Assembly: GCF_965363235.1 (NCBI RefSeq)
Contig: NC_134845.1
Location: 65,253,261 to 65,317,260 of the forward strand
Source: Mytilus galloprovincialis
Lineage: Eukaryota; Mollusca; Bivalvia; Mytilida; Mytilidae
Length of the DNA stretch: 64,000 bases
Direction of reading: 5' to 3'
Positions 11,627 through 25,300 of the stretch are shown here, piece after piece. The notes below the pieces were generated by a model. It did no database searches. It had not been told where the DNA came from and worked only from the letters and a program-made list of their open reading frames with translations. Position 1 is the first letter of the stretch, and every line of letters begins with the position of its first letter. A program made the position numbers and the translations under genes.

Positions 11627-14026
11627 ATTCAACAGAATTTATGCAAATCAACAATACCACCAGGACTTTGTGGACAACCAACTGAATCAAAAATTATCAT
11701 CAATGGCATTGAAACTTCATCTCTTCTAGATACAGGGTCCACTGTTTCAACAATAGCTCATGAATTTTACACTCAGCACTTTACTGACACACCACTCAAA
11801 CCTTTAGAACAGATTATCAGCATTGAATGTGCAGATGGAAATTCATTGCCGTACCATGGATATATTGAGGCCAACATTCAACTGAAAGAAACCGATCAGC
11901 ATTTTCCAACAATACTACTTGTCGTACCAGATAGTCCGTATCACTCCAAAGTTCCAGTTCTGTTGGGAACAAATATACTGACAACCATCATGGATAATTA
12001 CAAAGATAGATTTGGCAACCGATTTCTTCAAACTTCAGATTTAACAACACCCTGGTATTCTTCATTTAGATGTATACTATTGAGAGAGAAAGAACTTAGA
12101 AAGATGAACAACAGATTAGCATTAATTAAATCAGCTGAATATGAAAGAGTCATTATACCACCAAACAGTCAGATATCCATCAAAGCCATGACAACCAAAG
12201 AACTACCTTACCACTCCACATCTGCTATCACGCAGCAAACAAAGTCATCTATATTACCATCAGATTTAGATATTGAACCATCACTGATAGATTATAAATA
12301 CCAGCATAATGACATGTTCAACCTCAGAATTTGTAACATCACTACAAGAACAGTCACCATTCAACCAAACGCCATAATTGCTGAACTACAACCTGTACTC
12401 ATACAAGATAAGCCTTTAAATAAAGAGAAAGAATTTGAACCACCATTATTACAGCAGGTAGACATATCCAACGACAACATAACATCAGATCAACTTCAAC
12501 GTGGAAAAGATTTCATTACATCATACCAGGATATATTTTCCAAAGATGATTACGACATTGGACATACCAACATAGTACAACATAAGATACTCTTAGAAGA
12601 TGATAGACCGTTCAAACAACGATACCGACACATACCGCCTTCAATGTATGAAGATGTTAAGAGCCACTTATACCAGATGCTCCGAGCAGGAATAATTAGA
12701 AAGTCTCATAGTCCGTATGCCTCCAACGTTGTTCTAGTTAAGAAGAAGAATGGCACACTAAGAATATGCGTAGATTACAGAGAATTGAATTTAAAGACAA
12801 AAAAGGACGCCTATGCTTTGCCAAGAATGGAGGATATGTTAGACTGCATGGCTGGAAACAAGTACTTCTCGACCGTAGACATGAAGTCTGGTTATCATCA
12901 GGTGGAGATACTTGAGGAACACAAGGAGAGGACAGCATTCACCGTAGGACCTCTTGGACTCTTCGAGTACAACCGTATGCCTTTCGGACTTGCTTGCGCC
13001 CCCGCCACTTATCAACGTCTTATGCAAGATTGTCTCAGAGATCTTCACATGCGTATATGTTGCGTATTCATAGACGATGTCATCATATTTGCTAAAACGT
13101 ACGAGGAACACCTAGAGCGACTTGAGATGGTCTTTGACAGATTTCGACAAGCCAACTTGAAGCTTTCGCCATCAAAATGTTCTTTCTTCCAGCCAAAAGT
13201 CAAATATGTAGGACATATTGTATCTGAGGAGGGAGTAGAGACAGACCCAGAGAAAGTTGAGAAAGTAATGAATTGGCCTACTCCAAAGTCACCTGAAGAA
13301 GTACGTAGATTCATCGGATTCGTAGGTTACTACCGCAAGTTCATCCGTAACTTCAGTCAGATAGCAAAGCCACTTACATCCATCATGCCAACTTCAAATA
13401 TAAAGAAAGGAAAAAAAAAGACTAAGAAACAACAACAAGAAGCATTTCAGTGGACTGATAAGCAAGAAACAGCTTTCACAACATTAAAGCAACACTTATC
13501 ATCAGCACCGATACTTGGATATGTCGATTACTCCAAACCATTTGAACTACACACCGATGCCAGTGGTCAAGGACTTGGTGCCGTACTATATCAAGAGCAA
13601 GACGGACATCAACGTGTAATCGCATATGCTAGCAGAGGTTTAACAAAAGCGGAACAGAACTATCCAGCACATAAGATGGAATTTCTTGCGCTAAAGTGGT
13701 CCATAACCGACAAGTTCCATGATTACCTCTATGGCCACAAGTTTAGAGTACTCACAGACAACAACCCACTCACATATGTACTCACGTCTGCAAAACTAGA
13801 TGCTACTGGACACCGTTGGCTCGCTGCACTAGCCGCTTACGATTTCGACATCATCTATCGTCCAGGCAAGACCAATGCAGATGCAGATGGACTATCCAGA
13901 TTGACAACTACACTACAAAAGTCCAAAAGTCTGAAAAGACCAGTTTTTGTCTCGATTTGCATGAACTTTTACTCGACAATCTCAAAAAGAATGAATTATG
14001 TCTTAATTTTTCTTGACAAATTCTGA
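11609..14026 (+). CDS. pol: Pol, 5' part: protease-RT-RNase H, cut by the CACTA insertion
   Basis: Only 11609-13910 (767 codons) is retrotransposon sequence; the last ~38 codons are read from the CACTA left end, then a stop. The shown start is the first Met, but translation probably enters by frameshift upstream. The aspartic protease has LLDTGST with D41. The reverse transcriptase (about 330-510) has VDYRELN, the ...STVDMKSGYHQVEI block and the catalytic FIDD box at 487-490. RNase H has HTDASGQGLGAVLY (D650) and TDNNPLTYVL, and ends with LSRL. No internal stops or frameshifts are seen. Integrase lies 31.6 kb downstream in the matching frame, so this half cannot make complete Pol. Confidence 0.95.
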   Translation: MNIQSPIQQNLCKSTIPPGLCGQPTESKIIINGIETSSLLDTGSTVSTIAHEFYTQHFTDTPLKPLEQIISIECADGNSLPYHGYIEANIQLKETDQHFPTILLVVPDSPYHSKVPVLLGTNILTTIMDNYKDRFGNRFLQTSDLTTPWYSSFRCILLREKELRKMNNRLALIKSAEYERVIIPPNSQISIKAMTTKELPYHSTSAITQQTKSSILPSDLDIEPSLIDYKYQHNDMFNLRICNITTRTVTIQPNAIIAELQPVLIQDKPLNKEKEFEPPLLQQVDISNDNITSDQLQRGKDFITSYQDIFSKDDYDIGHTNIVQHKILLEDDRPFKQRYRHIPPSMYEDVKSHLYQMLRAGIIRKSHSPYASNVVLVKKKNGTLRICVDYRELNLKTKKDAYALPRMEDMLDCMAGNKYFSTVDMKSGYHQVEILEEHKERTAFTVGPLGLFEYNRMPFGLACAPATYQRLMQDCLRDLHMRICCVFIDDVIIFAKTYEEHLERLEMVFDRFRQANLKLSPSKCSFFQPKVKYVGHIVSEEGVETDPEKVEKVMNWPTPKSPEEVRRFIGFVGYYRKFIRNFSQIAKPLTSIMPTSNIKKGKKKTKKQQQEAFQWTDKQETAFTTLKQHLSSAPILGYVDYSKPFELHTDASGQGLGAVLYQEQDGHQRVIAYASRGLTKAEQNYPAHKMEFLALKWSITDKFHDYLYGHKFRVLTDNNPLTYVLTSAKLDATGHRWLAALAAYDFDIIYRPGKTNADADGLSRLTTTLQKSKSLKRPVFVSICMNFYSTISKRMNYVLIFLDKF
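13911..13983 (+). repeat. CACTA left terminal inverted repeat
   Basis: Seventy-three bases match the reverse complement of 45439-45511 except at positions 11 (G versus T) and 69 (A versus T). It starts CACTACAAAA and contains TCTCGATTTGCATGAAC before the first CTCGACA motif. Confidence 0.96.
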
Positions 14027-14039
14027 CTTGTATTAAATA

Positions 14040-14335
14040 AGTATGAAATTTACTCGACATATTCTCGACATTCTGAATAATTTCTAAAAAATTCTTGACA
14101 AATTCTCGACATTTGAATACTGTCTTAAAATTTCTCGACAGATTCTCGACATTCTTTTTTTTCCTCATTATTTCTCGACGGATTCTCGATATTCTTTTTT
14201 TTTTCTCATTATGTCTCGACGGATTCTCGACATTCTTTTTTTTCCTCATTATGTCTCGACACATTCTTAACATTTTGAATTGTGTCTTAATTTTTCTTGA
14301 TATATTCTTGACATGCTAAAATCTGTCTTGAATGT
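14040..14335 (+). repeat. Left subterminal array, ~41-bp period
   Basis: ATTCTCGACATTCT-type motifs recur at about 14060, 14101, 14142, 14182, 14223 and 14264, spaced 40-41 bases, with a second CTCGAC between most of them. The reverse complement of the right-hand unit aligns with these units, so the two ends carry one repeat family in inverted orientation. In maize En/Spm such subterminal motifs bind TnpA; that role here is inferred. The 121-aa minus and 74-aa plus open frames across this stretch are repeat artefacts. Confidence 0.88.
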
Positions 14336-15594
14336 ACTTAACACTAGGTCAAACTAGTTTTCCAATTGTTAAGTTAGAGTTATTCCCCTTAATGAATTAA
14401 AGCAGATTATTTTTTCTTTGGAAGTGTAAGTGTAGATAGTAATATGTAAATCTATATAAACATTTTTTCTGCATTTGTTAATCCTTCGTATAATAAATAA
14501 AACAAAACTCTAGGTATAAGTTTAGTTGCTAGCAATAACATTTCTCTTTTCTAGCTAGCAATTTTAATCATGTTAATAACATTATAAATAAACATATATA
14601 TTATAACAACAATATTCAAACAAAACAAATTACAAAATGTCCAATACATTATTTAAATGGACTGAAGTCATATTTGATATTGTAAATCATACATTCTGTG
14701 AAAAAATAATATAACATAACTGAACCCCACCTTTTGAACCGCCAAAGTACGTCTTTGCATATTTTACCTATATATATCTTTTTCCCAAAACAAGAACCTA
14801 TTATACAACTTCTCTCACTAACCATTTTTGAACTTATAAATACTACTAGTATAACAATAACACAGGGAAAACCCAAAGTCTCGACAAAAAGAAATTTAAT
14901 TTTTTCCTGCAAGATGACAAACAGTAAAGTGACAATTCAACATTCAAAACATATTTGCCTGTTAACAATAAAAATACAAGACAACTAAGTTCAACAATAA
15001 ACAAAGTATTTTTTGTGTTTCTTATCTCCTTAATTTAACATGTTGAAGGGTATTTTCTACTCAGTGTAAAAATAACCAGCTTTTTACAATACTATTACAA
15101 ATTGATTTAATATAAATAAAGGGACTGAAAAAGCAGAAAACAAATAATTGGTCTGTGTGCATTTTTTCAAGATAAATACATGTATTGAAAATTTGTCAGA
15201 AAATAAATATTGTGTTCAACTTTCCTACACTTAACATTGGCACATTTTTTCTTTCAAAACCCATGAAAATATAACCAAAATTTCTATAGTTTTGTAAACA
15301 TGACATTTTTAACTCTACGTGATACATTTAAGGGAAAAAAGTCGGAGTTAGTGTGCAAAATTTTTAAATGGTAGTTCATGGATAAACTTAAAACAAAGCT
15401 ATAGGATTCCCAATTACTGGCAAGTTTTTTAAGATAGAAGAGAAGAGAACAGTCTTAAATGAATTAAATATATTTTTATTCAATGAGTATTTTATATTAT
15501 ATATCTTAATTGAAACCTGAAATATTTACATAAATATATACAAAAAAACAATCAGCTAGCTTAACCTATAATCAAAACTGTTAACTTATAGATA
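14336..15594. other. CACTA spacer, no gene seen
   Basis: AT-rich sequence between the left array and the 3' end of the minus-strand gene. The final part may be its 3' UTR: on the minus strand an AATAAA signal is at 15475-15480. Short open frames near 14650-14990 lack support. Confidence 0.55.
15475..15480 (-). terminator. Candidate poly(A) signal of the minus-strand CACTA gene
   Basis: The plus-strand TTTATT reads AATAAA on the minus strand, about 340 bases beyond the stop codon at 15821. Other AT-rich alternatives exist, so this is a candidate only. Confidence 0.35.
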
Positions 15595-15597
15595 TAG

Positions 15598-15715
15598 GAA
15601 GATGTGGTGTGAGTGTCAATGAGACAACTCTCCATCCAAATAACAATTTAAAAAAGTAAACAATTATTAGTCAATGAAAAGCCTTCAACACGAAGCCTCG
15701 GTTCATAAAGGGCCC
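15598..15715 (-). repeat. Dispersed mussel-type repeat copy
   Basis: GATGTGGTGTGAGTGTCAATGAGACAACTCTCC followed by GCCTTCAACACGAAGCCTCGGTTCATAAAGGGCCC is the reverse orientation of the family described at 17968. It would lie in the 3' UTR of the minus-strand gene. Confidence 0.75.
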
Positions 15716-15820
15716 TTAAATTACTAGTAAATTTTGATAAAATCTGAAAATAAAATTTCAATGACAATAAGATAACATATTTCAAAAGTCAAACTTTACA
15801 TGTTTTTACAAAATTGTCTA

Positions 15821-16373
15821 CTAAAAAAGACTATTTAGTTTTTTCTTTATTGTCTGCATTAGCTGACCCTCTACTAGATCTACTTTGCCCAAGCAATGAA
15901 AGACACTGTTCTTATGAATACTGTCTTTGTAAAGTTTACCACTACCCAACTTCCATGTTGAAAGCTTAGGCCCAGCTTTTTTTAGGTAGGTAATGTCGAC
16001 TCTTGAGGTCCATATCTTTTCCACAGTTGCAAAGTCATAAGTCTTGCCGCCACTTGCAATGCAGACATTGTCTCCTACTTTAAAATGAACTCCTAAACTG
16101 TTTGTTTGTGGAAGCTGTTCTGGGGTATGAGAAGAGACTGACAAAGCAGGAGAAATCATTGGAGGTTGAGTGGGTGAAGTTTGTGGAGAATTTGATGGAG
16201 TAGATACCGGAGACACAGCAGGAGAAGATATGGGTGATGTTGTTGCGGAACTCACAATTGAAATATTCCTTTGTTTGAAGGATGCCCTGGCTTGTTTTGG
16301 TGGTATTACTGCCTCTCTGGCTTTCTTCCACTGCAATTTTCTAACACTACCGCCAGTTGCTATGGCTAACTCT
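15821..16373 (-). CDS. Minus-strand CACTA gene, exon 4 (last)
   Basis: The acceptor TTTATTTCAG precedes AGAGTTAGCC. Entering in phase 2 from exon 3, the frame runs 183 codons to TAG at 15823-15821. It encodes a basic lead-in, the Ser/Pro linker and the C-terminal ~90-residue domain. A leucine codon (TTG) at 16336 is not the start, because the frame is open upstream to the splice site. Confidence 0.82.
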
Positions 16374-19300
16374 CTGAAATAAAAAAATAAATAATTAGTA
16401 TCTCTGTACTTCTATAAACCTAAGTTTGTAAATATTTATACAGATTTTCTTTTTATAAGTAATTTGTTTTTTATATAGTTAACTCGGCAACTGAAATGTT
16501 ATTATTTGTTTTAGCTGTTATGACTAATGCATCAATATTTCAGAATATGCTGCATTATAACACACATCTTTCACTAGTATATAACTTAAAATATTGAATT
16601 GTTAACAACAACAAAGGTGTTTAAAATAACAATAATAATAACTGTTATCATATTGCATAAAAGATTCAATTATCTCCATTTTTTAGTTGGTGTCCAATGT
16701 TAGCCACAATGGGGAAATATTAACATCAGAGGGTGAAAGGGTCTTTTTTAATTTTTCATAATAAAACCATTTAATTTTATAGAAATTTGGGAATAATAAG
16801 CAAGTTCACAAGTCTTCCAGACTTCTTCATTCTATTATTAGGATCAGGAACTGACATTTCATAAACAGAATTCTTAATTTGATTAACTGAAAGATTTTTT
16901 TTTACTTCTATATCTCATATATATTGCGTACACCTTTAATTCACGGTTTGCATGAAAGCCAGTACCGGAAACATGGAATGTAACAACTGAACAAGAAATC
17001 TCAGAAGACCTCTAAGAAGTAAAAAGAAACTGGTATCATCATCTCATTCTGTAAGGTAAGTTTATTTGCCAGTATTTGTTTCCTGTTTCTTTAATTGTTT
17101 ATATAGAACAGAAGTGGCAAAGATTCACTGAAGATATATCTATCAACAACTGTTAATTTTATTAACATTTTCATATCAACTCCCTGAGTAAACTATGTCA
17201 CTTATTCACTTGTCTAAAGTAATCGAGAGCATGCAATTCTGTGATTTATATACATGTCATTTGTTTTCAATTTTAAAATTTATTCAGACCATTTATTGGA
17301 TTGTTAAACAGGTGTTACTCTTGGTCTTCTTATAACTTGCAATGTAGCCTGGCTTATATATAACCTGATTAAGGGGGCTCTTGGGTCTAAAACATTTTTA
17401 TTTATATGATATAGGATTTCGCTATATTTTTCTATTTATAAATGAACTTTATCTTATTCTTAATAGATAAATAAAAAAATTTGGTCACCATTCATTTCGG
17501 CTCACAATCTTCAAAAAAAAGCATACATTTTTTGTAAATGTCCTTTTTTTCTGTCAAACTTATAATAAGAGAAACAGTAATATCAAAATAGAAAGAAAAA
17601 AATTACAGAAATCAATTAAACTTATACAATTATTTAATTTATGAACAGCTTATTCGAAAAAAAAACAATAAAAATATAGTTCACCTATGATTTAAAAAAA
17701 ATATTTCAATTTTAATGCCAAAAAATGGCATTTTTGCATCAAAGGGAGATAATTTAGTGCTTTTTCAATGATATTTACATTTTAAATGTCACCTGGGGCC
17801 AACACAGAAAGATTTTTTGGAATGATTTTTGTACCATATGATAAAGTAACAATTACTAAGGATAATTAATAAAATTTGTAATAAAAAATATATGTTTAAT
17901 TTTTTTCTGAAAATCTTACACCCTCGAGCCTCCTTAAAGAACATGTATGTGCTTGTCCCAAGTCAGGAGCCTGTAATTCAGTGGTTGTCGTTTGTTTGTG
18001 TGTTACATATTTGTTTTTCGTTCATTTTTTTACATAACTAAGGCGGTTAGTCTTCTTGTTTGAATTGTTTTACATTGTCTTATCGGGCCTTTTATAGCTG
18101 ACTATGCGGTATGGGCTTTGCTCATTGTTAAAGCTGTACTATGACCTATAGTTGTTAATGTTTGTGTCATTTTGGTCTTTTGTGGATAGTTGTCTCATTG
18201 GCAATCATACCACATCTTCTATTTTATATAACTCAAGAATGTTGTATGCTACGCCCCATTATTTTTTAAACACATTACAGACAAACATATACTGACATTC
18301 TTAAGGACAAAGGTAAACAACACCCTTTTGACCTGGTGGCAGGAGCATGAATTATGCATACACTTCTTAAAACAAAATTATACTCACTTGGTTTTTTCAT
18401 ATCCCTTTTGGTTGTACATTCTTTTTCTGAACCTTGTTCTAACTTTTTCTCTGGTTCTAGGTGTATCTGGTAGATCATTAATGAAGTTGATTACTTCTGA
18501 AACACTGTCCTCAAAAGTTTTGTCAGATGTGCTGCTCAGTTTGGTTGTATGGAGGACACTGGTTATCTGGTTCTACAATGATGAATAAATATGATAAAAT
18601 GAATGATAATATTACAGAAAGAAATTAAGGAATAAGTTCTACAGTACAGTTCTGATGTACTGACATTCACTTAGTGTGACACACTATATTTTCAATGTCC
18701 AATAAACCATGAAATTTGGTCAGAACACTAATTTGACTTACAACTAATAAGGATCAGGAGCCTGTAATTCAGTGGTTGTGGTTTGTTAATGTGTTACATA
18801 TTTATTTTTCGTTCATTTTTTTACATAAATAAGGCCGTTAGTTTTCTTGTTTGAATGGTTTTACATTGTCTCATCCGGGCCTTTTATAGCTGACTAAGCG
18901 GTATGGGCTTTGCTCATTGCTGAAGGCCATACATTTACCTATATTTGTTAATGTTTGTATCATTTTGGTCTTTTGTGGATAGTTGTCTCATTGGCAATCA
19001 TACCACATCTTCTTTTTTATATGTCCTAAAAGTTTAAAGTAGCTGTGACTTAAACGTCATTGAAATCTACCTTGACCGGAAACTTTAACAAGAAAAGATG
19101 CAACAATCTTTACTGACAGAAAGATCTAGGAACATGGAAAATAGAGAACATAGAAATAGCAGATCATGGACATTTATTTTAAAACAACAAGAATTATCCA
19201 TTTTGCCCTTAAAGGTCCATTTAAGGCCATAATTACATGCCCAGGTTCATCTTGCAATTTTCAGTGTTTGTATCCAATTTTTTTTTTTTTAGATGTGACC

Positions 19301-22300
19301 ATAAGTGATAAATTGTCAGAAGTGATGTTGTAATATTAAAAATTTGCGACAATCTTATCATTTTCTTGCAATAAATTGAAAAAACTTCATGAGACTTTCT
19401 ATGAATTATTACTTAAACTCTTATATCAGTTTTAAAATTGAGAAAGAAAATGGGGAATGTGTCGAAGCGACAACAACCTAACCATAGAGCAGACAACAGT
19501 TTTGTATAATATGAGATTTAAATCTAATGAGTAATTATGACGTATGAAAGTTTTTACTCCAATTTTATGGTTCACTGACCTGACCCCTATTTCTGTTTAC
19601 AGTTATATATATAGTCATTGTGCTGTCAGTTTATTTTTGATATATGAGTTTGGATATCCCTTTGGTACCTTTCCCCTCTCTATTCAGGTGCAGATCCAGC
19701 TATTTTTTTGCTCCCAGGGGGGTCGAAAACCAAGAAATATGTCTGGGCCTTTTATAGCGGACTATGTGTGTGGGCTTTGCCCATTGTTGAAGGCCATACA
19801 GTGAACTGTAGATGTTAATTTCTGTGTCATTTGGTCCTTTTGAGAGTTGTCTCATTGGCAATCATACCACACCTTCTTTTTTTCTATTAAGGGGGCTTGC
19901 AAGTCTAAATAATTATTTTTTTTCAATCAAAGGATTTCACTATTTTTCTATAAATAAATTATCCTGTTCTTAATGGAAATAAATAAATAAAAATATGGGG
20001 TCACTGTTTATTTCAGCTCACAATCTACCTTTGAAAGCAGCATGCATTTTTTTTAGGTACTTTAAATACAGAAATTATTGTGAGGTTTTTATTATTGCGA
20101 TTAATGCGACAGAGTTGTAAACGTAATAATTAAAACTCACTTTTTGTAATATTTTAACTGAATAAAGCATGACTTATCTCAAAATCGTAAAAATCAAAAT
20201 CACATTTAAGTTTATAATGACAAAATCGCAATCATACACGCGCAATAATTTCTGAATTTACAGTACTTTTCTGTTGAACTAATAGGAGAAAAAAAGGGTA
20301 AAATTGAAACAAAAAAAGAATCAAACTACAGAAATGGTTTAAATCTTACAATATTAAGTTTAAGATCAGTTCATTTGAAAAAAATATAGGTCACTAATGA
20401 GGTAAAAAAGTTATTTTAATTTCTATGCAAAATAATGGCATTTTTTACCAACGAGGGAGCTTTTTTAATTATCTAAAAATTTTAAAAGTCATCTGGGGCC
20501 AAAACAACTGTTTTAAAGTAACAATTAATTTTAGATGTAATAAATGAAATGTTTAATGAAAAAACAAATGTTTCAATTTTTGCAGATTTTTTTGTACCGT
20601 TGCATGAGCCTCCTTAAGAACAAATTCCTAAACTGAATAATGAATATGTCATAAAAAGACAATATTTAAAGATCTTGCTTTTATATATTTAAATTATACA
20701 ATCTTCTGTCATTTTTGTCATTTAAGCATTTTGAAATAAATATGTTCACTGCAATTATTTTCATTTTTTTCTGTGACTTTAAGTCCTTAGACTTCTTCCT
20801 GCTTACCTAAAAGTCACATAGTAACATTTGAGTTTCCTTGATAAATTTTGAATCTTATTTTGAATCTTTTTAATTTTATTTCAAATTAACTATTAGGAGA
20901 TGCTCATACAATTTTACCAAAAAACCTGTTGAAAAAAAGTCACAGGACATAAAGTCACAAATTTGGTAGGACAAAAAGTCACAGGACAAAAAGTCACAAA
21001 TTATTTGTTGACAATTGTTTGAATATATAAGAGAAATATCTTGAAATATTTACTTTTTAACACATAAATGCATATTAAAGTTTAGGAAATGAGTCATTAA
21101 AAAAAATGAGTCTTGAAAAATCAAGATTTATTTAATTTTAATCATGCAAAAGATATATTTCTTGGCATCATGAAGCCAATTAAGGGCAAAGCCATTTTGA
21201 CATTTTGTTTTTTTTAACAATTATTTGATCATCTTTGATATTTTTTGGATAAATTTTGTTAACAAAGTTGGTTTATTTACAATAGTTCAAGAAAAATACA
21301 AAAATATTTTTCTAGAAATAAGCAGTTTTTATTCAAAGAAAATAATCAGAAAAAATGAATTGTGACTTTTAGTCCTGTGACTTTTTGTCCGTGACTTTTT
21401 GTCTGTGACTTTTTGTCCTGTGACTTTCTGTCCTACATTCGTATATTACACCTATTTATTCATAATCATAATGAAATGTATTCCTATTCTTCATTATTAA
21501 CAAAAGCTAGGAGTAAATTTTTATCAACGAGTTCAATACTTTACAAATAGCGTACAAGGTTAAGCTGAAAAAAAGTTGTTTTTTTTTGTATGTGGAAAGA
21601 AAATTTCAGGTGTATTAATTTTCTCTGACCCAATACATTTGTAGTTTCATATCTTCATGCCGTAGGCAAACATTATCCATTTGAACCATAATCTTTATAA
21701 AAAAACTTAGTATTGTTTAAAGTTTTCAAGAAATAAAATTAATTCATGGGCCAAACAATTTTATTTCAAATATCATTCATTAAGTTATAATTCAAAATTA
21801 AGTGAAACCTTAATGGCATGTAAAGAATAAACAGATTTATTTAAAACTAAGAAAAATTTCTCCTTAAATACAAAATATCAAAGTACCCTATCATTAAGTG
21901 TTTTAAGCATTTAAAATAGTGATCCTCAGTATAATAATAATGATAGTCCCAGAAGTGTAATATGCATTAAAAGAAAGGCTTTATTATTTTTTCATAATTT
22001 CATCATAATTTTTCCAATTCATTTTATTTTACTTTAATTACAATTTAATTCACTCGTTTGTAATTTTCACACCTTTAAATGATCAGTGTACAATTGATGA
22101 AGGTAAGAGTTTAATCTTATCATTTTGATCTTAATTTACATCCACAACCTTGACATCTTTATTGCACAATATATTAGATCTTTAAATTTTTTCACACCTT
22201 TCGTGTATTACCTATAGTTAAAACTTTTTGCAAAATAAATTTTATTACTTCATCAACCTGATCAAAGGTAAATATTTTTTTAATCCTTTGATTGATGTTT

Positions 22301-25300
22301 TTTTATCAAATCATGAAACAGCATCATTTTACTTTTACCTATGTTTAAAAACTCATTGGCCAATCAGAAAGTCTTAAACACAAACATAAGCAATGCCATA
22401 TAAATATAACTTCAATTATTTAATTGAAATCCATATCTCATAATCCTGTCAGTGCATAAATGTTGTTAATCTTGTTTCTTGTATTAAACTATGGGTGTTG
22501 CAGTTCCTTTCAAATATGGTGAGTAGACTTAATTTTTTTAACTCATACTTGAATATAATTATACTGATTATTATATACACAGCAGAGACAAAACTAAATA
22601 GATTTTGATGTTAATTTATGGTTAAAAAATTAAACGATTAGTGAGATACCTTTGAAAAGGCTTTTAAAATATCTAAAGAATAAATAGGGTCACAGTTAAG
22701 GCTATTATACAAACAGCAAGATACACAAGTAAATTCCTTCAGAAAATGCCCTCTTTCAGAGTCGCTTCCCCTCAAAATGCATTTTCAAACAAAAAACATT
22801 GTGCTATATATATTATAATAATCCTTAAAAACTTGTAAAAATATGAATATACGAGTTAAAACTTTGGCAATTTTTCTTCTAAATGAAAATTCACATTTAA
22901 TTATCTTGAATTCTTGACATACTATGTATCAGTGTATGAAACAAACAGAAATACAATTTATTTCATCTTGATCATAATATAAGTTTTTTCATATTTAAAT
23001 TGCAGTCACCCCCACAAGTGTCAAATATCAGGAAAATGAGTTCCATATATCATATCAATATTTTTAGTCTTTTTTTTCTGCAATAATGTTTCCAAATTTA
23101 TAGTATAAATTTTCTATTTAAGATTTTTCAAATTTCACTTTTGTACATATTTGTAAAGAATCAAAATTAAGTTCTTTCATATTTAAAAGCAGATGTGGTA
23201 TGATTCATTATTACCAATGTGACAATTCTCCAGAAGAGACCAAATGACACTTAACTAAATAATCACTGTACAGTCTACTACAATGAGCAAAGCCCATATT
23301 GCATAGACGGCTATAAAAGGCCCAGAATTGACAAACTTGTGTAAGTTACAGCATGTACAATTCAGTTTTATTTCATGGATTTAAAATATTTAAATATTCA
23401 AAGTTTTAAGTGCATGGTATCAGAACTGAAAATATATATATATTTGAAGGTCATAATACTGCCTGTTTTACCTAAATAGCTTATAATTTCTTCAATTACA
23501 ATTCAAAAAGTATTTAAAATTAGCAGGTCATTTAAATAAATATCAACACATAAACAAATAAAACATTTTTAGATATTAATTTGTATAAATGGGGCTTAAT
23601 GCTAAATTGAAGTATTTGATTATTGTTGAAGGCTAGGCAATGTCAGTCACAGTCACCTTCCCTATAAGAACAATTCTAATTGATAAATTTCTCATTATCA
23701 TGGCTTGTCCTGAATATGTATATGAACTACCACTGATTGTTTAAAGCTAATCCATAATTTGACCCCTATTGGATAACTTTAAAACTTAAATTATACTTTT
23801 TTAAATGCTAGAAAATGGGGGAAAAACAATAATAAATTTATATATTTATGATTGCTGAATGTTAAGATTTTCTGATTATGGTTTATTCAGGCTGATCATC
23901 ATCTTTTCAACTTTAAATGTGTTCTTTCTGTTGATATACAATGTACAAATTGTAGTATGCTTCTGAATGGTAGTTTTGATCATGCTAAATTAGTACCAGA
24001 CTAATACAGTATAATAGTATGTTACTTTCTTTCATTGAACACTCTCTATAACGAATGCATAGACCATTATCAATCATACTGATAACTTATTAGTTTGAAA
24101 ATATCACTTCTAAATGTATGAGAGAATATTTCTGATATGATAAGACTTGTTTTACTTTCTAATAGAAATAAATAATATTAAGATCACATCTGACAATATC
24201 TAATCCAACATTCTTTTGATTATAAATGTCTTTAATACAAATTTCCCTTTTTAAAATATTGGTTAGAATTTAGTTTAGAAAATAAAAGTACTTTTTTTTT
24301 AGAACAGACCCTTAATTTTTTATATTTTTTCAAAGTATGATAGTATTACTACATCTATCATGTCTATACTAGAATGCAATATTACTTTTATTATGTTCAA
24401 CTGATACTCTTAATTAAAGGTCTAGTAAAATATAAAATACATAATTGTCTTACCTGTAATAGCTTAAAGGCAGTTGTCTTTGGTTTGAAGTAGTCTTCAG
24501 TAGTCATGTTGAGAACTAAAATATCAGTCTGTGTACCAACACTTTCTTTGGTCAGATTACAGGCACACACTAGTCCAAAAGCCATTTGTACAGCACAGCA
24601 CTTGCATCTTAGATCACATTTTGGTGGCTGATCTCCTCTGTCAGATTGTGTATTAAAGTTCTGTAGTGTGGCCATAGTTATGTCTTGAGAGGAAGGATTC
24701 AGCATCTGAAAATTAAATAAGAAATTTGCAATGTAAATTAAATCACTTTTGTATGCATAATAAAATATTGAAACATGATAATAATTTCAGTGAACTCTTA
24801 AAAGATTCAGTAAATTAAGACTTGAGCATAGACATCCTTTTTGATAGACTATTTTATTATCTCAGTCATAGCAATTATTTGAGTATTTTGCCTTTGTAAT
24901 AGAACAATAATAATTAACTAAGAAATTGTTATTTGCCAAAGATGCGGAAAATGTACAGAAATATCAGTCAAGAGTACTACATACATGTACAAGTTACTTT
25001 TATTTTATTTATTTAAAGAATTTATTAGTAAGATACATGTACTTTTAAAAATATACATACAACTTTGATACAAGTGTATTTTATTTAATTTTTCTAATAT
25101 ATTATTTTATTGGCTAATTTAGTTACATGTATGTACCATAGACATTAAATTTTTTAACTTATACAAGTAAAAAAAGTCAAACTATCTAAATTTCTTTGAG
25201 ATTTTTTTATCAAACATGAGTGTCTGTCCTTTACCATATGTTTACAGATGTCATTATTCAACATGTATGTTTAATTTTATCGACAATGAAATTTGAATCT

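Larger units (their letters stand above)
16374..18387 (-). other. Intron 3 of the minus-strand gene
   Basis: GTGAGT to CAG, about 2.0 kb. It contains the TTAA-flanked MITE at 17369-17937 and a dispersed repeat at 17968-18232. No other coding content is seen. Confidence 0.75.
18573..24453 (-). other. Intron 2 of the minus-strand gene
   Basis: GTAAGA to TAG, about 5.9 kb. It holds dispersed repeats, the second TTAA MITE with another MITE nested in it, and the AGTCACAGGAC foldback. From about 21440 to 23190 and 23330 to 24453 I see only AT-rich sequence without genes. Confidence 0.72.

Noticed and set aside
13908-14319. 121-aa minus and 74-aa plus open frames
   Set aside because: They lie in the CACTA subterminal repeats and consist of translated 41-bp units.
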